From Lotus japonicus (lineage: Eukaryota; Streptophyta; Magnoliopsida; Fabales; Fabaceae): a stretch of DNA of 64,000 bases. The stretch's first letter is position 1, and each line of letters begins with the position of its first letter. The DNA lies in contig NC_080043.1 in the NCBI RefSeq assembly GCF_012489685.1, forward strand, positions 35,603,127-35,667,126, in the 5' to 3' direction. The notes below the pieces were generated by a model, which was not told the origin of the DNA, searched no databases, and saw only the letters and a list, made by a program, of their open reading frames with translations. This document shows, piece after piece, positions 1 through 13,400 of this stretch. Position numbers and translations under genes: made by a program.

Positions 1-178
1 AGGCATCACAATACCCTAAACTTGGAGAACTAGGTGTCACAATACATAGCGGGCTTCACAATACCCGAAACTTAGAGAGCTAGGTGTCCCACGACCTAGC
101 AGGCTTGACAATACCCTAATATAAGAGAGAATTAGGCATCTCAATACCTAACAGGCTTCATAATACCCCTAAATGATA
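1..178. repeat. Minisatellite with a unit of about 51 bp
   Basis: Three to four imperfect tandem units. The phrase GGCTTCACAATACC recurs near 52, 103 and 154, and each unit carries a variant of AGGTGTCCCACGACCTA. The array may extend left of the window. A degenerate relative (CAGGCCTCACAATGCC) lies near 222-240. Confidence 0.7.
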
Positions 179-1482
179 GAACTACTGGGAAATCGAGCGC
201 CGCTATGCTCAAAATGTAGAGAGTCAGGCCTCACAATGCCTAAAAAGGTGGGTATTTTTTTTAAATATTGATTTTGATGTAAAAAATTAGAGTTTCAAAA
301 TATTTTCAAATGAATTGCTTCCCAAAATTGGGTTGAATTTCACAACTCTTTTTTAAATGCTTGAACGGTTCAGAGGAAATCTCATTCTCCAAAATTTCCA
401 AAGCTTTAATCTTCACCATTGAAGCCAACACTCAGTCCAGCACTGGTAGAGAGTTGAAGGAATATACTTAACAAAATAATTAGATTTCTCTTTCTGAATT
501 ATGAAAGTCCCTAACTTCAGGTCCAATTTGGTCTAGTTCTATCAGCATGAGGTGAAAGTTTTAGATTCGAAAATGTAGCAACATCTTAGGTTTTGCTGAC
601 AAATTGGAGTATATAGTTCACAGGAAAAATTTGTTTTCACATATGAAATCCACATCCACCTAAGTAATAGTGAGCCATGTATAAACATTTTAGGGTCTAA
701 GGAAAAAAATTCTAAAATAATTTTCTTTTGACAAGAATTTTAAAAACACTTAATATATCATATAAATTATCAAGTTTTCTATTAAACTTCTAGATTTTTG
801 AGCTGTGAAATTATTTATAGTTTTATAATCAAGCAATAGAACTTGAAATGCAATGAATGAAACAATAAAAGATTTTCTAACACTTTGATATCAAGCATTT
901 CATTTGATAATTCGCTTTAAGATAGAACAATGAGTATTTTCTTTTTTTGAAAGAAGAAACAATGTGTAAAGAGCACACTTGTAAAATACTATACATATAT
1001 AAGTCATAAAAAACTAACGGTTAATAGTAAACACAAATTAATATTTTCGATTTTGGAAATCTTAAAATAACAAATATTTTATTATCTAGTTTTTAAAGAA
1101 TTGTAAATTTGCAAGTACAAAACACCACTACTAATAGGACAAAATTGCATTTTTCACGTTACACTACTTAGTTTTCACGCTGCACATTACCCACATGGCC
1201 ACATTGCAGTTAATATCATTTGATTTTTGATTATTCTATTACGTCTTCAGTACCAATTTTTTTCCCGGGGCCTTAGGCAATTGCTTTAAGGCCTACACGG
1301 CCATGTAATACATGAAGAAAAGAGAGAAAATAGTGATATAATGTAATAGAAAAATAAGACAAACAGAGATATGAAGAGAAAGTGAGAGGAATAATGACAT
1401 GTATATATCAAAACACTCGAGTTCACAATTTCCAAAAACTGAACAACCCAAAGACAAGAAGGTACCACAGTTCATCCACTTG
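179..1482. other. AT-rich 3' flank of the AKR-1 gene
   Basis: No coding frame, RNA gene or clear repeat was recognised here. It lies downstream of the minus-strand AKR-1 stop codon and should contain its 3' UTR and polyadenylation region. A CCCGGGGCCTTAGGC patch near 1264 stands out by base composition but could not be assigned. Confidence 0.4.
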
Positions 1483-4400
1483 CTAAATTTCACCATCCCA
1501 AAATTCTTCAAGAGATCTGTAGCTCCCATAAGTTTCATGGACGAATGAGGCCTGCAATGAAAACTACTGTCGTAAAACTGGACTATGTTTCCTGAAGAAG
1601 ACCTTCAACATCATAACAAGTAGGGGTTTTGCAAGATGTCCAAAATTTAGTCATATATATTGTGGATTGATAGCAGGGTTTTCCAATGATTTCTCTTAGC
1701 TTTACTGCTTCAAGGGTAAGCAAAATATAAATATAGTTAACAAGTTCATGTCTCAAAACTAGAAGGATTGAGGGAAACCATCAACTACTTACTTGTTGAA
1801 TCTCAGAAAATTTAGCTAGTAAGTCCTCAGGTATAGTCCAGTCAAAAACATCAAAATTTTGTTTCATTCTTGCTTCATTTGTACTTTTGGGAAGCACACT
1901 ATTGCCCGTTTTCAGTCCCCAGTGAAGAGCTACCTGAGCAGGAGTCTTGCCTAGTTTCTCCGCAATCAAATTTATAACTGGATGCTTGAGGACATCACTT
2001 TTAAGCCAGGTTGTTCCAGGGGAACCCAAAGGTGAAAAACCCTAAGCAAATGCAATTTAAATATCACAATTTAAACTTCAAGCTTATAAAGAAAAGCAAA
2101 TTCGACTTTGAAAATTCGGACAGCTAAAGTCTGAAATAGTTTCTTTTTTCTTTTTTTTTTAATAGGCAAATGTTAGTTGTTAGAATTGTTAGTAAATTAG
2201 TCTTCCTCAGGTTCGAACCCTTCACCCTTCATCCGACCCAACTCTTATGTCCCTAGCTCTTACCACTTGAGCTATCCTTTGGGGACAAAGTTGTGTCAAG
2301 AAATATGAAGCCCTTGTGGAAATAGCAACTATAACGCAGAAAAAAAATAAAGATCATCCAAGATCTGTGAACTTACAGAGAGGTGGACACCTTTGGATTT
2401 GCAGAATTCACGCAGTTTGTCCTGCTGCCATGACGGATGACACTCCACCTGGTTGACAGCAGGAGGAATGCAGGCAACCTCCAGCAAATCCGCCAGCTTC
2501 TTGGAGGAGAAATTACTGACACCAATAGCTCGTGCCTTGCCAGAGTCATAGAGTGCTTCCATTGCCTTCCAAGTGGCAGGTATGTTAGATTGTATTAGAT
2601 TTTCAGGCTTAAATCCCTCTGATCCTTTCTTCATTGGAGCAGGACACTGGATCTGAAAAGGCAGAATCACCACTTTTCAATTGAGTTGAGAACATGTCAT
2701 GAAGAAACTAACTTTTGATTTACCAGATTCTGAAATTATTAGATGACATAAATATTTCATACATTAGAAAGATAACATAAATATAATGGAAGCCCCTAAA
2801 CAATGCAGCATAAGCTGGATGTGCTAAATTAGATTCCCAGGACTAAAGATACATATGGTGGATAAACATGGTTTATGTAACACCCCGATTTCCGAGTGCC
2901 ACTTTAGTAACCAAAAATAAACTTTACGCGGAAACAGGTAATTTTTTTTTTTCGTTTGTTTCCTTTTAATCAAAGCAATATAAAATAAAAACATAATCCA
3001 ACAACCCAACTAACCGATATACAATATATACACATGTACAGCCTCCGCTGCACTCCCACGTCACGTGCACACGCAGTGAATCCAAAGTAGTGTGCCCATA
3101 GGCAAATATTTACAGATCCAGAAGTGTGAGTGAGAAAATTATAAGTACAATCCACCAGACGAAAGACGGCCTCAAAATGGCCTAAGCAAAGACCCCTATG
3201 GTCCGACTGACTCACTGTGATTCCTCAGTAAGAGAACCACACAAAAAGTCATGCGTCGGGAACCTACCCTGTCCCAAAAGCAAAACTAATCAGAGCTCTA
3301 CACAAAATATGACGCCTGCCTAAACCTACCCTCCCAGTACCGCTCAAAGCTCCTCCTCCTCCTCCTCGTCGCTCTCGACGTAGTAGTCGACATCAGTGTC
3401 AGAGTCCAAGTCCACAGCGAACTGAAGTTGGCAAGTTGAAGCTCAGCTCCATGCGTCGTAAAGCTCCCTTCGATAGACATCCACGCTCGTCAGTCCGGTC
3501 CTCCATGACCCTTCCCCGGTACGTCGCTCGGTGACCCGCAACATCGATCACCCAAGCGGTGGAGGCATGTCGATCAACCAGCTCAAACCTGATCCCCCCC
3601 GAGGGAGAGACCATCGAAACCCAATCCACCGTCAACATCTGGCAGCAGGCCGACCGCCCAAACACAAACATGAAACCAAAGCCAAGGCGCTAGGGTCAAC
3701 TCACGGAAATAAGTAGATAAACACTCAACATGTGATATGGGGTATAGATATATATGTTGATATATATATATAAGCAATCCTAGCATGTTATTGGCCCTAA
3801 CAATGCTTCAATAAATCAAACAGCACACAATTCCAGCCAGAGTGAATGTATGCGTGAAATGCAATCAATATGATCCGGATAAAAGTGACGCGTTCCCGTT
3901 CGCCACTAGTGAAGCATTTCCGTTCTTCACTATGGATGAAGCATTCCCGTTCTTCATCCTCGACAAAGCATTCCCGTTCCTTGTCGAATGATGCACTGGT
4001 GAACCATTCCTGTTATTCACCATCGATGAAGCATTCCCGTTCCTCATCGAATATGCATCGGTGAACCATTCTCATTATTCACCAAATAATGCATTGGTGA
4101 ACCATTCCCGTTATTCACCAAATGATGCATGATGCAAAATTGTTAGCCAAACATCGAATCGTCCTCACAACACAAGCGTTTAGCTTAAAACCCAAACCCC
4201 AAGAGTTTAGTGTCGGTCAATACAACACAACTCCAACAACCAAAACCTAGAGTTAGTGTCGGTCAATACAACACAACTCGAACAACAAAACCCAAGAGTT
4301 AGTGTCGGTCAATACAACACAACTCGAATAACAAGACCCAAGAGTTAGTGTCGGTCAATACAACACAACTCCAATAACAAAACCCAATGTCAAACCAGGA

Positions 4401-7400
4401 GTTAGTGTCGGTCAATACAACACATCTCCAACAACAAGAGTACTAAAGTACTCGGTGACTTTCAATCATCACCGTAGCTCACCTCAGTGGCTTTCCCCAA
4501 TCCCAAAACCCACAACAAAAGTCGACTTTTCCCCGTCTTTCGCAATTATTTTCCCCTTTTCGTTCTCCTATGCTTATTCGCTAATAAAAATGTTTCGAAT
4601 TGAATTAGTCAAGTTATGAGTTTATTTCTCAAAGTCTAAGTTTCCCAAAGTCTCTATTTTTCGAAAATCTAATCATTCTAAGTTTCTAAAGACCAACCAC
4701 CCAAAAGAAATTTCCCGGGGAAAGTCTAAGAATACGAACAAATGGCTAAGTCTCAAACCCCAAGTTTGAACTTGCCTAGGGTTGTTCATCCAACCCGAAA
4801 TATCAAAGATCACCAGATCAATGAATCCCCACTCCGAAGTCGCGTCAAAACGCACAATTCAATAACATTTCAACATCACAAGTCATGGAGAGCATCATAA
4901 CATCAGTTCATCAACATCATCAACATCAAAGTAAAGCATAAGTCGAATTCATCGACGCCTATCATGCAGTCATAGCTAATAGTAAGTTGCCCTAACCTCG
5001 AGCTGCTCCAGTCTCGTGATCTAAATCTCCTTCACACAAATGCTCTGAAACTCTCAAAGTTCCTTCAACTGAACCTCGGAGAAAAACAAAGCAGAATCCA
5101 AACAAAATCGATTAGTTCGATCGCCATACAACTCATAAACGATAGACAAAGCATTAAAGCTTAAGAATACAACACTCGAGTACGAAAAGACAAGTTTTCG
5201 AAAACGAAAAACTCCCCCCCCTCCCCCCATCACTACAAGCTCTCGGCCAAAAAGGAAAAAGAGCTCCGGCTCTTTTTCTTCGATCTAATCAGTTTACAAG
5301 GTAGTTTTAGGGTAAAACTAAGGCGAATAAACTGTCGGAAAATTTTTCGGACGATCGGATCAAAATACGGCTGTTCAGGGGCGTTTTGGTCCAAAATAAA
5401 AGCTCAAAACCTCAAAGTTATCAGTTCGGAAAACAAATTCGACAGCAATGATCCTAACGACATCCGTGACAACTAATCCTAAAGGCACGAAGTCAGATTA
5501 CGACTTTTCGACAGTAAAGTTTCGAAATGTGCGACAAAAAGGGTTTTGAAACAGTTTTTCAGATCCTTGACAACTCGATCACAATCGGCGAATACTGACG
5601 GAGGTTTTAGGCTCTTGGGCACGTAGAGAACAAACCCCAACAGAGAAATCAGGAAAAACGGACAGTTTTACAAAAAGCTCAAAACTTAGAGCACAGAAAC
5701 GACTAAAGAAACGCAGTAGAAACAGTGATCAGAGGTAAGAATCAAGCTAGTTACCTCGGTACCTTGAAGTAGGGACGAACTGCACGAAGATCGGTCAAGT
5801 TTCGGCGAAAAATTCTTCTCCCTCTCTCCCCTTGAAACTCGCGGCCTTGGATGGAAAGAATGGAGAGATATTTTGAATTTCGAGCTATTTATAGGCAGGT
5901 GAAATCGCGGGAAAATGAAAATTTCGCGATTTCGATTTTTGCAGCACGTTCACCGGTGAATTCTAAGAGAGATTCTGGCGTCAGAATTGCAGAACTCAAA
6001 ACAAATCTCTGACATTTGGGAAAAACGATATCTAAAATCCCAAAAGCGGTGTAAGTTAATCTGTCCCGAAAAACTACTCTTTGCTGTGATGGTCAGACGA
6101 CAAAACTTCCTTCTGAAGAAAGATTGGAAATGTCGAAACAAATCTGGCACCACGGACGAAAACTTCGTTAGAAGTCCCGAATAGAAAAAGTCTTCATCCA
6201 GCGCTTGAATCTAGGGTTTCGAAGCAAAGAAATTAGCGTCGTCGGACTTTCGAAAAGTGAATACTATCGTGCGTACAGTCCAGGGTTCCGAAATGAAACG
6301 CTGGTCGAAGGAAAAATAAAGAGAATCTTTAAATTTTCCAAGGATTCGAAATCTCACTTAATACGTTGCTCTAAAAGCGAAATTAGCCTATTCTGGACAC
6401 TCTCGCCATAAGTCAGGTGTGCAGACGACTCGCACTAACTCCTAAAACGACTACGCAACATTCCTCAAGCAATTCCTGCACTCTCTTCTTCATTAATCTT
6501 CCTCAAACATCAAACTCCTGTCACGCTTACACTGATTCTACGCGTGAGTCGGAAATTAATTTGTTCTGTAAATCCAGGTCTTACAGTTTAACAACTAGTT
6601 CCCAATTATTTTGGAAGGATAGTTTAGGAAAATATACAGCATTTCCCAAACCATGTGCGGTCTGATAACCACAAGTCCTGGCTATCAAAGTATTTTTCCT
6701 GCTGTGAAGGATGGCTTAAATACCTATAACTTTATAATTAGAAGACCACATCAAAAATCTGTTACTTAGAAATCCATATTTCAGAACTTTCACATCTTCA
6801 GTCCAAATTTTAAACAAATTAAAGCTAGACTATAATCATCTGGTTTCAACCTGAAAAATAAATTGGATAGCAAAAACATCGACGATGCATAAACTTTTAA
6901 TCTATATATACTATAAAGCAAAATCACTCCAAGAAGAATCCTTCCACGTGGCATCACCACATTGATTCTGCTACGAGATTAAATTTCGAAGCCTCCTTTC
7001 CACATGTCATTCTATCATGCATCGGTTAACTTTTTTGTCCACAATGCTACTAAAAAATAACTTCTCACCCACTTAGTAAATAACTCCTCACTCACTTAGA
7101 AAATCAACTACCTAATTTCTATCTCCATTATTCACGTGAGCTCTAACTTTCTAAACTCCCACTATGTCTATTTCCTTTGATAACCACCCACCATCACTAA
7201 ACTCCCATCATGTTCCATATTTGTTTCTTACGTGAATTTGCTTTTATTCTCCAAAGTTGATGCATTTTAAAAACAAACCATAACCACCCACTATGTGTAA
7301 ACTCTCATCATGTTCCACATATACTAATTGTATCCTACGTGAACTTCATTTTCTTTTCCAAAATTGATGCTTTAAAAAAACAAACCATCTTTCCAAACTC

Positions 7401-10400
7401 CCACCACGTTCATTTAAATTTGATAACCACCCACCATGTATAAAAAATCAACCGCCACAAAAAGATAAACTACCTTGAGAAACACTTCTATAAATTCCTC
7501 ATGTGACTTCATAATTCATCCATCACTTTTCCATCTAAAAGTTGTCATGGCTCTTAGTCTAACTGTTGATGATGTCTCTTCCATTTCAGAGGAAAAGGAT
7601 GTGTGGAGAGTTACTGTGAAGGTGGTGCGGAAGTGGATGACTCCAAGTTTCGATCGCTCAAAACTTCCTAATTCGATGGAGTTGGTTTTAATGGATGCAA
7701 AGGTTCGACTTTTTATTTATTTTAAAAACAAATGACTATTTGACTTGATGTTAGTTTAAAATTTTAAGTTTATTCCGTTCACTTACATGTTCTCAATCTA
7801 CAGGGTGATAGGATCCATGGCACAGTGCAAAGGACTCATGTTTATAAGTTTAATCCTTTGTTAGTTGAGGGTCGAGTATACATGTTTTCACATTTCAGTG
7901 TTGGTGATAGCCCTCTGGATTTTCGTACAACGACACATGCTCACAAAATAATCTTTGGGTTTGATTCGGTTGTTCAAACCTTAACCGACGTTCCCATCAC
8001 TAAGAGTCCTTATTCATTTGTTTCTGTTTATGATATCATGTTCAATGATCCAGATCAGACACTGTTATTCGGTGAGATTTCAAACTAAAATTGTATACAT
8101 CCGTAAAATTATTTGTGATCTATCATATTTTGTTTGTCTCGCAGATGTGATAGGGATCCTTACCGGCCATAGCGGCGAGCAGGAATTTGAAAAAAAATCA
8201 TCAAGTGCGAAAGAGAATTACCATAGAGATTGAACAAGAAGGGTAATTATTAGTATTTTGAACAAAAACGCAAAATCTATTAAAATTTTGAATTCATTGA
8301 CCAATCATTGTGAGTAATAATTTTAATCATAAGTTTGTAGAAAACAGAGTGAAGGTTGAGTGTGCATTTTTTGGAACCTCTGTCCAAGAGCTACTCTCTG
8401 TTTTATCTTCACGCGATCTGACCGGCGTTGTGGTTTTAATCCAGTTTGCAAAAATCAAGCCTTTTAGAGGTATGTTAGGGAAAAAAATTGTTTATATCTG
8501 GTTTGTTCAATGTTACTTTTTATAAACATATTAAAATAATTGCGTAGGTCAACAAAGCCTGCAAAATGCATATGGTGCAACACAAATCCTCTTTAATCCT
8601 GAGATTTCTGAAGCTACTGCTGTGAGGGACAAGTACGGCCATACTCATTACTTATGCTCATTTGCATATTAATTTTTTAATTTTATGGCTTCATTACAAT
8701 TGACGGAAATATTGATGCAATAGGTTTTTCGAGATGAATGAACCTGGATCTCAGATTCTTACTCAACTGTCCGACTCTTCAAAACCTTCCCTTGATGAAG
8801 AGTTCTTAAAACTCTCAGAGATGAAAACTTTCGAGCAGATCAGAGCCATGGATGAGGTCTAAAAAAATTATTTTTTTATCTATGTGTTTTTTTTCTTTTG
8901 TTGTTTTTAAATGTATTAAACTAACCTGGTCATTTTATGCAGAAGTCATGCTGTGTTGTGTTAGGGACCATCATACAAATACCTGAGGGGAATAATTGGT
9001 GGTACAAAGCTTGCAAGTGCAATAAAAAAGTTATTTGGGATGAGAAAATGTATTTCTGTGATAACTGTAACCGTAATTATTTTTCCATGATCCCTAGGTA
9101 TTTAACTACCTATTCCATTTTGTATTGAAAATTAAATTTCTTGACCATTTAATTTTCCATTTTTTTGGTGATACTACATGTTCCGTTTGCAAGTCAAAGT
9201 AAAGCAGGGTAATGACATTGCTACATTGGTCATATTTGACAAAGAAGCGAGTGCTCTTCTTGAAACTACCTGTGCTGACTTGGTTGATTCGTCAACAAAG
9301 GTATGTGTTTATGAGATCAGAGTGCAATTTTATCATAAAATGTAGTACTCGCTTTTTTAGCATGTCTTAATTCTTAAATTTTTAATTGGTGACAGAATCC
9401 TGCTGGCTCTGGCTCTACAACTCCTGCTGAATTACTTAAGTTATTGGAAAAGACCTTTCTCTTTACGATTGAAGTTAGCAACACTTCAAGCTCCAGGTTT
9501 GAGCCATCATATCGTGTCAAGAAAATTTGTGCAGACCCCGACTTAATTGCTCAATTCAAGGAAGCTCTCCCTCCTCCTAATGTAACTAGGCTCATTGCGA
9601 ATCATTTTTTCCTGTATTTATTGAGTTTTTTTTATTGAAAATGTGTTGTTAACATATTATTGTCATAATTTGTTTGCTTATAGGACGACACTGCTCCATT
9701 GTTGTTGCTAGAAACACCTACATCTGATGAGAGTGTTGAAAACGCGAGTTCCAGTTTGGCCAAGGTAACATCTACTATCTATTTTTAGTAATTATGTGGT
9801 TATCTAATTTTTTTACTACATAACAGGATCTTAATGAAGAGTTTGTTGTTGTTGCCAGTGGTGATGTTGTTGATCTGGTGACAAACAATGTTGTTGATCC
9901 TAACATAGAAAAAGAAGAAGTACCCCCATGCAAGGGGAGCACTCACTCGGAGAATGAAGGAGTTGGTTCAGCTAATAACAAGAAGAAGCTGATCAAGAAG
10001 ATTAAGAAGGAGAAGAATTGACAGATCATATTTTGGATGTTAATTTTATGTATTGAACTTATCATGTTCCTTTTTTAGGGTTGTTGTTTAAGTATTTCAT
10101 GTTTTCATGTATTTGGCTTAGGTGTTATGTTTGTTGTTTAAGTATTTCATGTTTTCATGCATTTGGCTTATGTTTTTTATGAAAAACTTGATATGTTATT
10201 TTAGTTTAATACGTTTAAATTTTCGTGCAAATTTAAAGGATCATTTGACCATTTCATTTTAACTTTTGGTTTAAAAATGAAGCTTTCACATTTCTATCTA
10301 AATAAATCAAATTCGATTTAGAAATTGTAGTTAAAAATCGAAAAATCAATGTTTTATCTAAGTAAAGAAATTTAAACTTAGTCATCCAATCATAGGGAAT

Positions 10401-13400
10401 GTGAAATGATTAAAATAACTTGGCAAAAAACTAGAAGCATAAAGTGGAGGTGCAATGAGTTCAAAAGTGTGTTGATTGATTTGCCTATTCCTTAAAAAAA
10501 ACTGCCGAAACAAAAAACCACTACCCCACTAACCTCACAAATATCTTTTTTTATAAAATCCCCACAAATTAATATATATGCGGAATTTTTTTAAAATAAA
10601 AAATTTATTTTTTTATTAAAATAAATATTAGATATTAATTTTGTTAAAATAACCGCCACACTAACCCACTAACACATATTCGACCAAATAACCACCACTC
10701 CACTAACCCTACAACTTAAATTCTATGTGAATTCTATTTTTTTTAATAAAATTTATTTTTAAACAAAATAAATGGTGTATTTTAATTTTGTTAAAATAAA
10801 CACCCCACTAACTAGCAACACACATTTTGGACTAAATAACTGTCACCCAATAACCACACACCTCTCTTCCCTTGGTGATATTCATCTCACCACGTTGAAT
10901 ATAATGTTTCACTATAGATCCCATGAAACACTACCAAAATCATTGATAAAAAAAATTCGTTTAGAATATTAAGATAAAACACTATTAAATTTTTAATAAA
11001 AATAGAATAATCACCCCACTAACCCACAACACACATTTTTAACCAAATAACCACCTTCCCACTAATCTCACAACTTAATATTCTATTAGAATATTTTTAA
11101 TCAATAATAAATATGATTCCTCATTTTTTTTTCTTAAAAAAAATACACCAGACTCTGACAACACATTTTTTCAACAGTTACAACTTTGTATTGCACAATT
11201 TTATTTTGTCATCTATATTTTTTAACATATTTGCTATGTTACTTGATATTTCTCTTTGTACATTCCTTCAGTTACCGATCTCATAAGAGAATTTATGTTT
11301 CATTACTAATAACATGCATATAATTCTAGGTCTTCGAATAGAGGATGATGCTCTCATGAACCTCTACTTAATTGAAATTGTGGAACTTCTCCACTGCAAT
11401 GGGAGGTCACTTAAAGAATTTCCATGTATGCCATATCCTAGATTTTCTGAAACTCTACAATTTGAAAACAAGTTTGTTGCTGACGAGTTGAATTACAGTA
11501 AACAAGAAATGCGCGATACACATGAAGCACTGTTAAAGTCTTTGACTGCTAAGCAATCTAAAGTGTATAAACAAATAATGAGTTCAGTTTTGTCCGACGA
11601 TGGAGGGTTTTATTTTCTATATGGATTTGGAGGTTCGGGAAAAACATTTGTGTGGAATACATTGTCTTCAGGTTTAAGATCACAAGGACTCATTGTTTTG
11701 AACGTGGCATCAAGTGGTATTGCTTCTTTGTTGTTGCCTGGAGGAAAGGACTGCTCATTCAAGGTTTTCTATTCATATATCAATTAATGATATATCAACC
11801 TGTAATATCAAGCAAGGATCTCAAAAGGCTGAATTACTTCAAAAGGCAAGTTCGATCATATGGGATGAAGCACCAATGTTGAACAAACATTGTTTTGAAG
11901 CATTAGATAGAACTTTGAATGACCTCATGAAAACCCGTTTGCATTTTGGTTATGATAAACCATTCAGTGGTAAAGTTGTGGTCTTGGGAGATGATTTTAG
12001 GCAAATTCTTCCCGTTGTCCCAAAAGGTAGTCGAGCAGATATTATTGAATCTTCAATCAATTCTTCAAACTTATGGAACTCATGCAAAGTATTGAAATTG
12101 ACCAAAAACATGAGATTATAAAATTATGCATCATCATCAACCAATGAAGAAACCTGGGAGTTTGCAGAATGGATTCTACAAGTTGGAGATGGTACGGTGA
12201 ACACAATTGATGATGCTCAAACAATGATAGAAATACCTCCAGATTTGTTGATAGAAAAATCAGATGATCCTATACTTAGCTTGGTGAATTTTGCTTATCC
12301 TAAAATGATTAACAACATGAAAAATCATTCATTCTTTGAAGAAAGAGCAATTTTGGCACCAACCCTTGAGAGTGTTGAGCATGTCAATAATTTCATGTCT
12401 TCTATGGTTCCTGGTGATGAGAAGGAATATTTGAGCTTTGACATTACATTCAAGTCTGATGAGGACACGGAGATAGAAGGAGATTGGTTCACTTCTGAGT
12501 TCTTGAATGAAGTCAAATGTTCAAGAATTCCAAACCACAAACTTAATTTGAAGTTTGGAATTCCAATTATGCTTCTTCGGAATATAGACCAGTCTATTGG
12601 TTTATGTAACAGAACTCGCTTGATAGTAACAGATTTGACCAAAAATGTCATTGCAGCATTAATTCTAATAGGTAAAAAAATGGGAGAAAAAGTTTTAATC
12701 CCTCGAATGAACTTAATACCATCTAACCCTGGTTTTCCGTTCAAATTCTCAAGACGGCAATTTCCGGTCACATTATGCATTTCAATGACTATAAACAAGA
12801 GTTAAGGTCAATCATTATCTCATGTTGGCTTATATCTGCCTAGACCAGTTTTCACTCATGGTCAGCTCTATGTTGCTCTCTCAAGAGTGAAGTCAAGAAA
12901 AGGGCTTAAATTATTGATTTTAGATGATGAAGGAAACCTCTCAAACGCAACAAAGAATGTTGTATACCAAGAAGTGTTTGACAACATCTAAAAGGTCCGT
13001 TTTCTAATGATCTAAGTTTTTTTCAATAACATTGAATTTGATCTTAAAATTAGTTATTATTTTATAACAGAAAAGTCAAAAATCAATCTTTACACGTTCA
13101 TCCTTTTACATAGTGGAACCAACATTTAATATAAATTAACTAAAAAATTTGTATTCAAAGTAGTCAATGTTATAATTGAAAGAAATCATTTTATTTTAAT
13201 GCCCATTGAAACTAACTTTTGTTTATTACTATGTAAATCTAATCTAATCTACACAAATCTATGTATTTGCAGCTTCATGGTTTGAGGAGACTTGGATTCC
13301 TTAGATAGTCAACTTTGAAGATTTCTATCAAGACATTCATATTAGACTAATCTATATATGTTAAATAGTAGCTGACTCCAATACTATATCATTCGTTAAT

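Larger units (their letters stand above)
2876..6585 (-). mobile_element. Solo LTR (D) of the giant-LTR gypsy family
   Basis: A 3.7-kb LTR in minus orientation, beginning TGTAAGACCTGG and ending GGGGTGTTACA in its own sense. It is bounded by a perfect 5-bp target duplication GTTTA (2871-2875 and 6586-6590). It is homologous along its length to the LTRs of Gypsy B (25545-29218, 54056-57616) and C (60656 on). No internal region is present, so it is a solo LTR left by LTR-LTR recombination. It lies in intron 4 of AKR-1 in the same orientation as the gene. Confidence 0.92.

Noticed and set aside
2200..2286. Possible tRNA gene from the GGTTCGAA B-box
   Set aside because: No complete cloverleaf or acceptor stem; A-rich tail indicates a SINE.
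11314..12991. Host Pif1 helicase gene
   Set aside because: Inside exact Helitron ends, lacks the N-terminal half, and has a frameshift and two stops.
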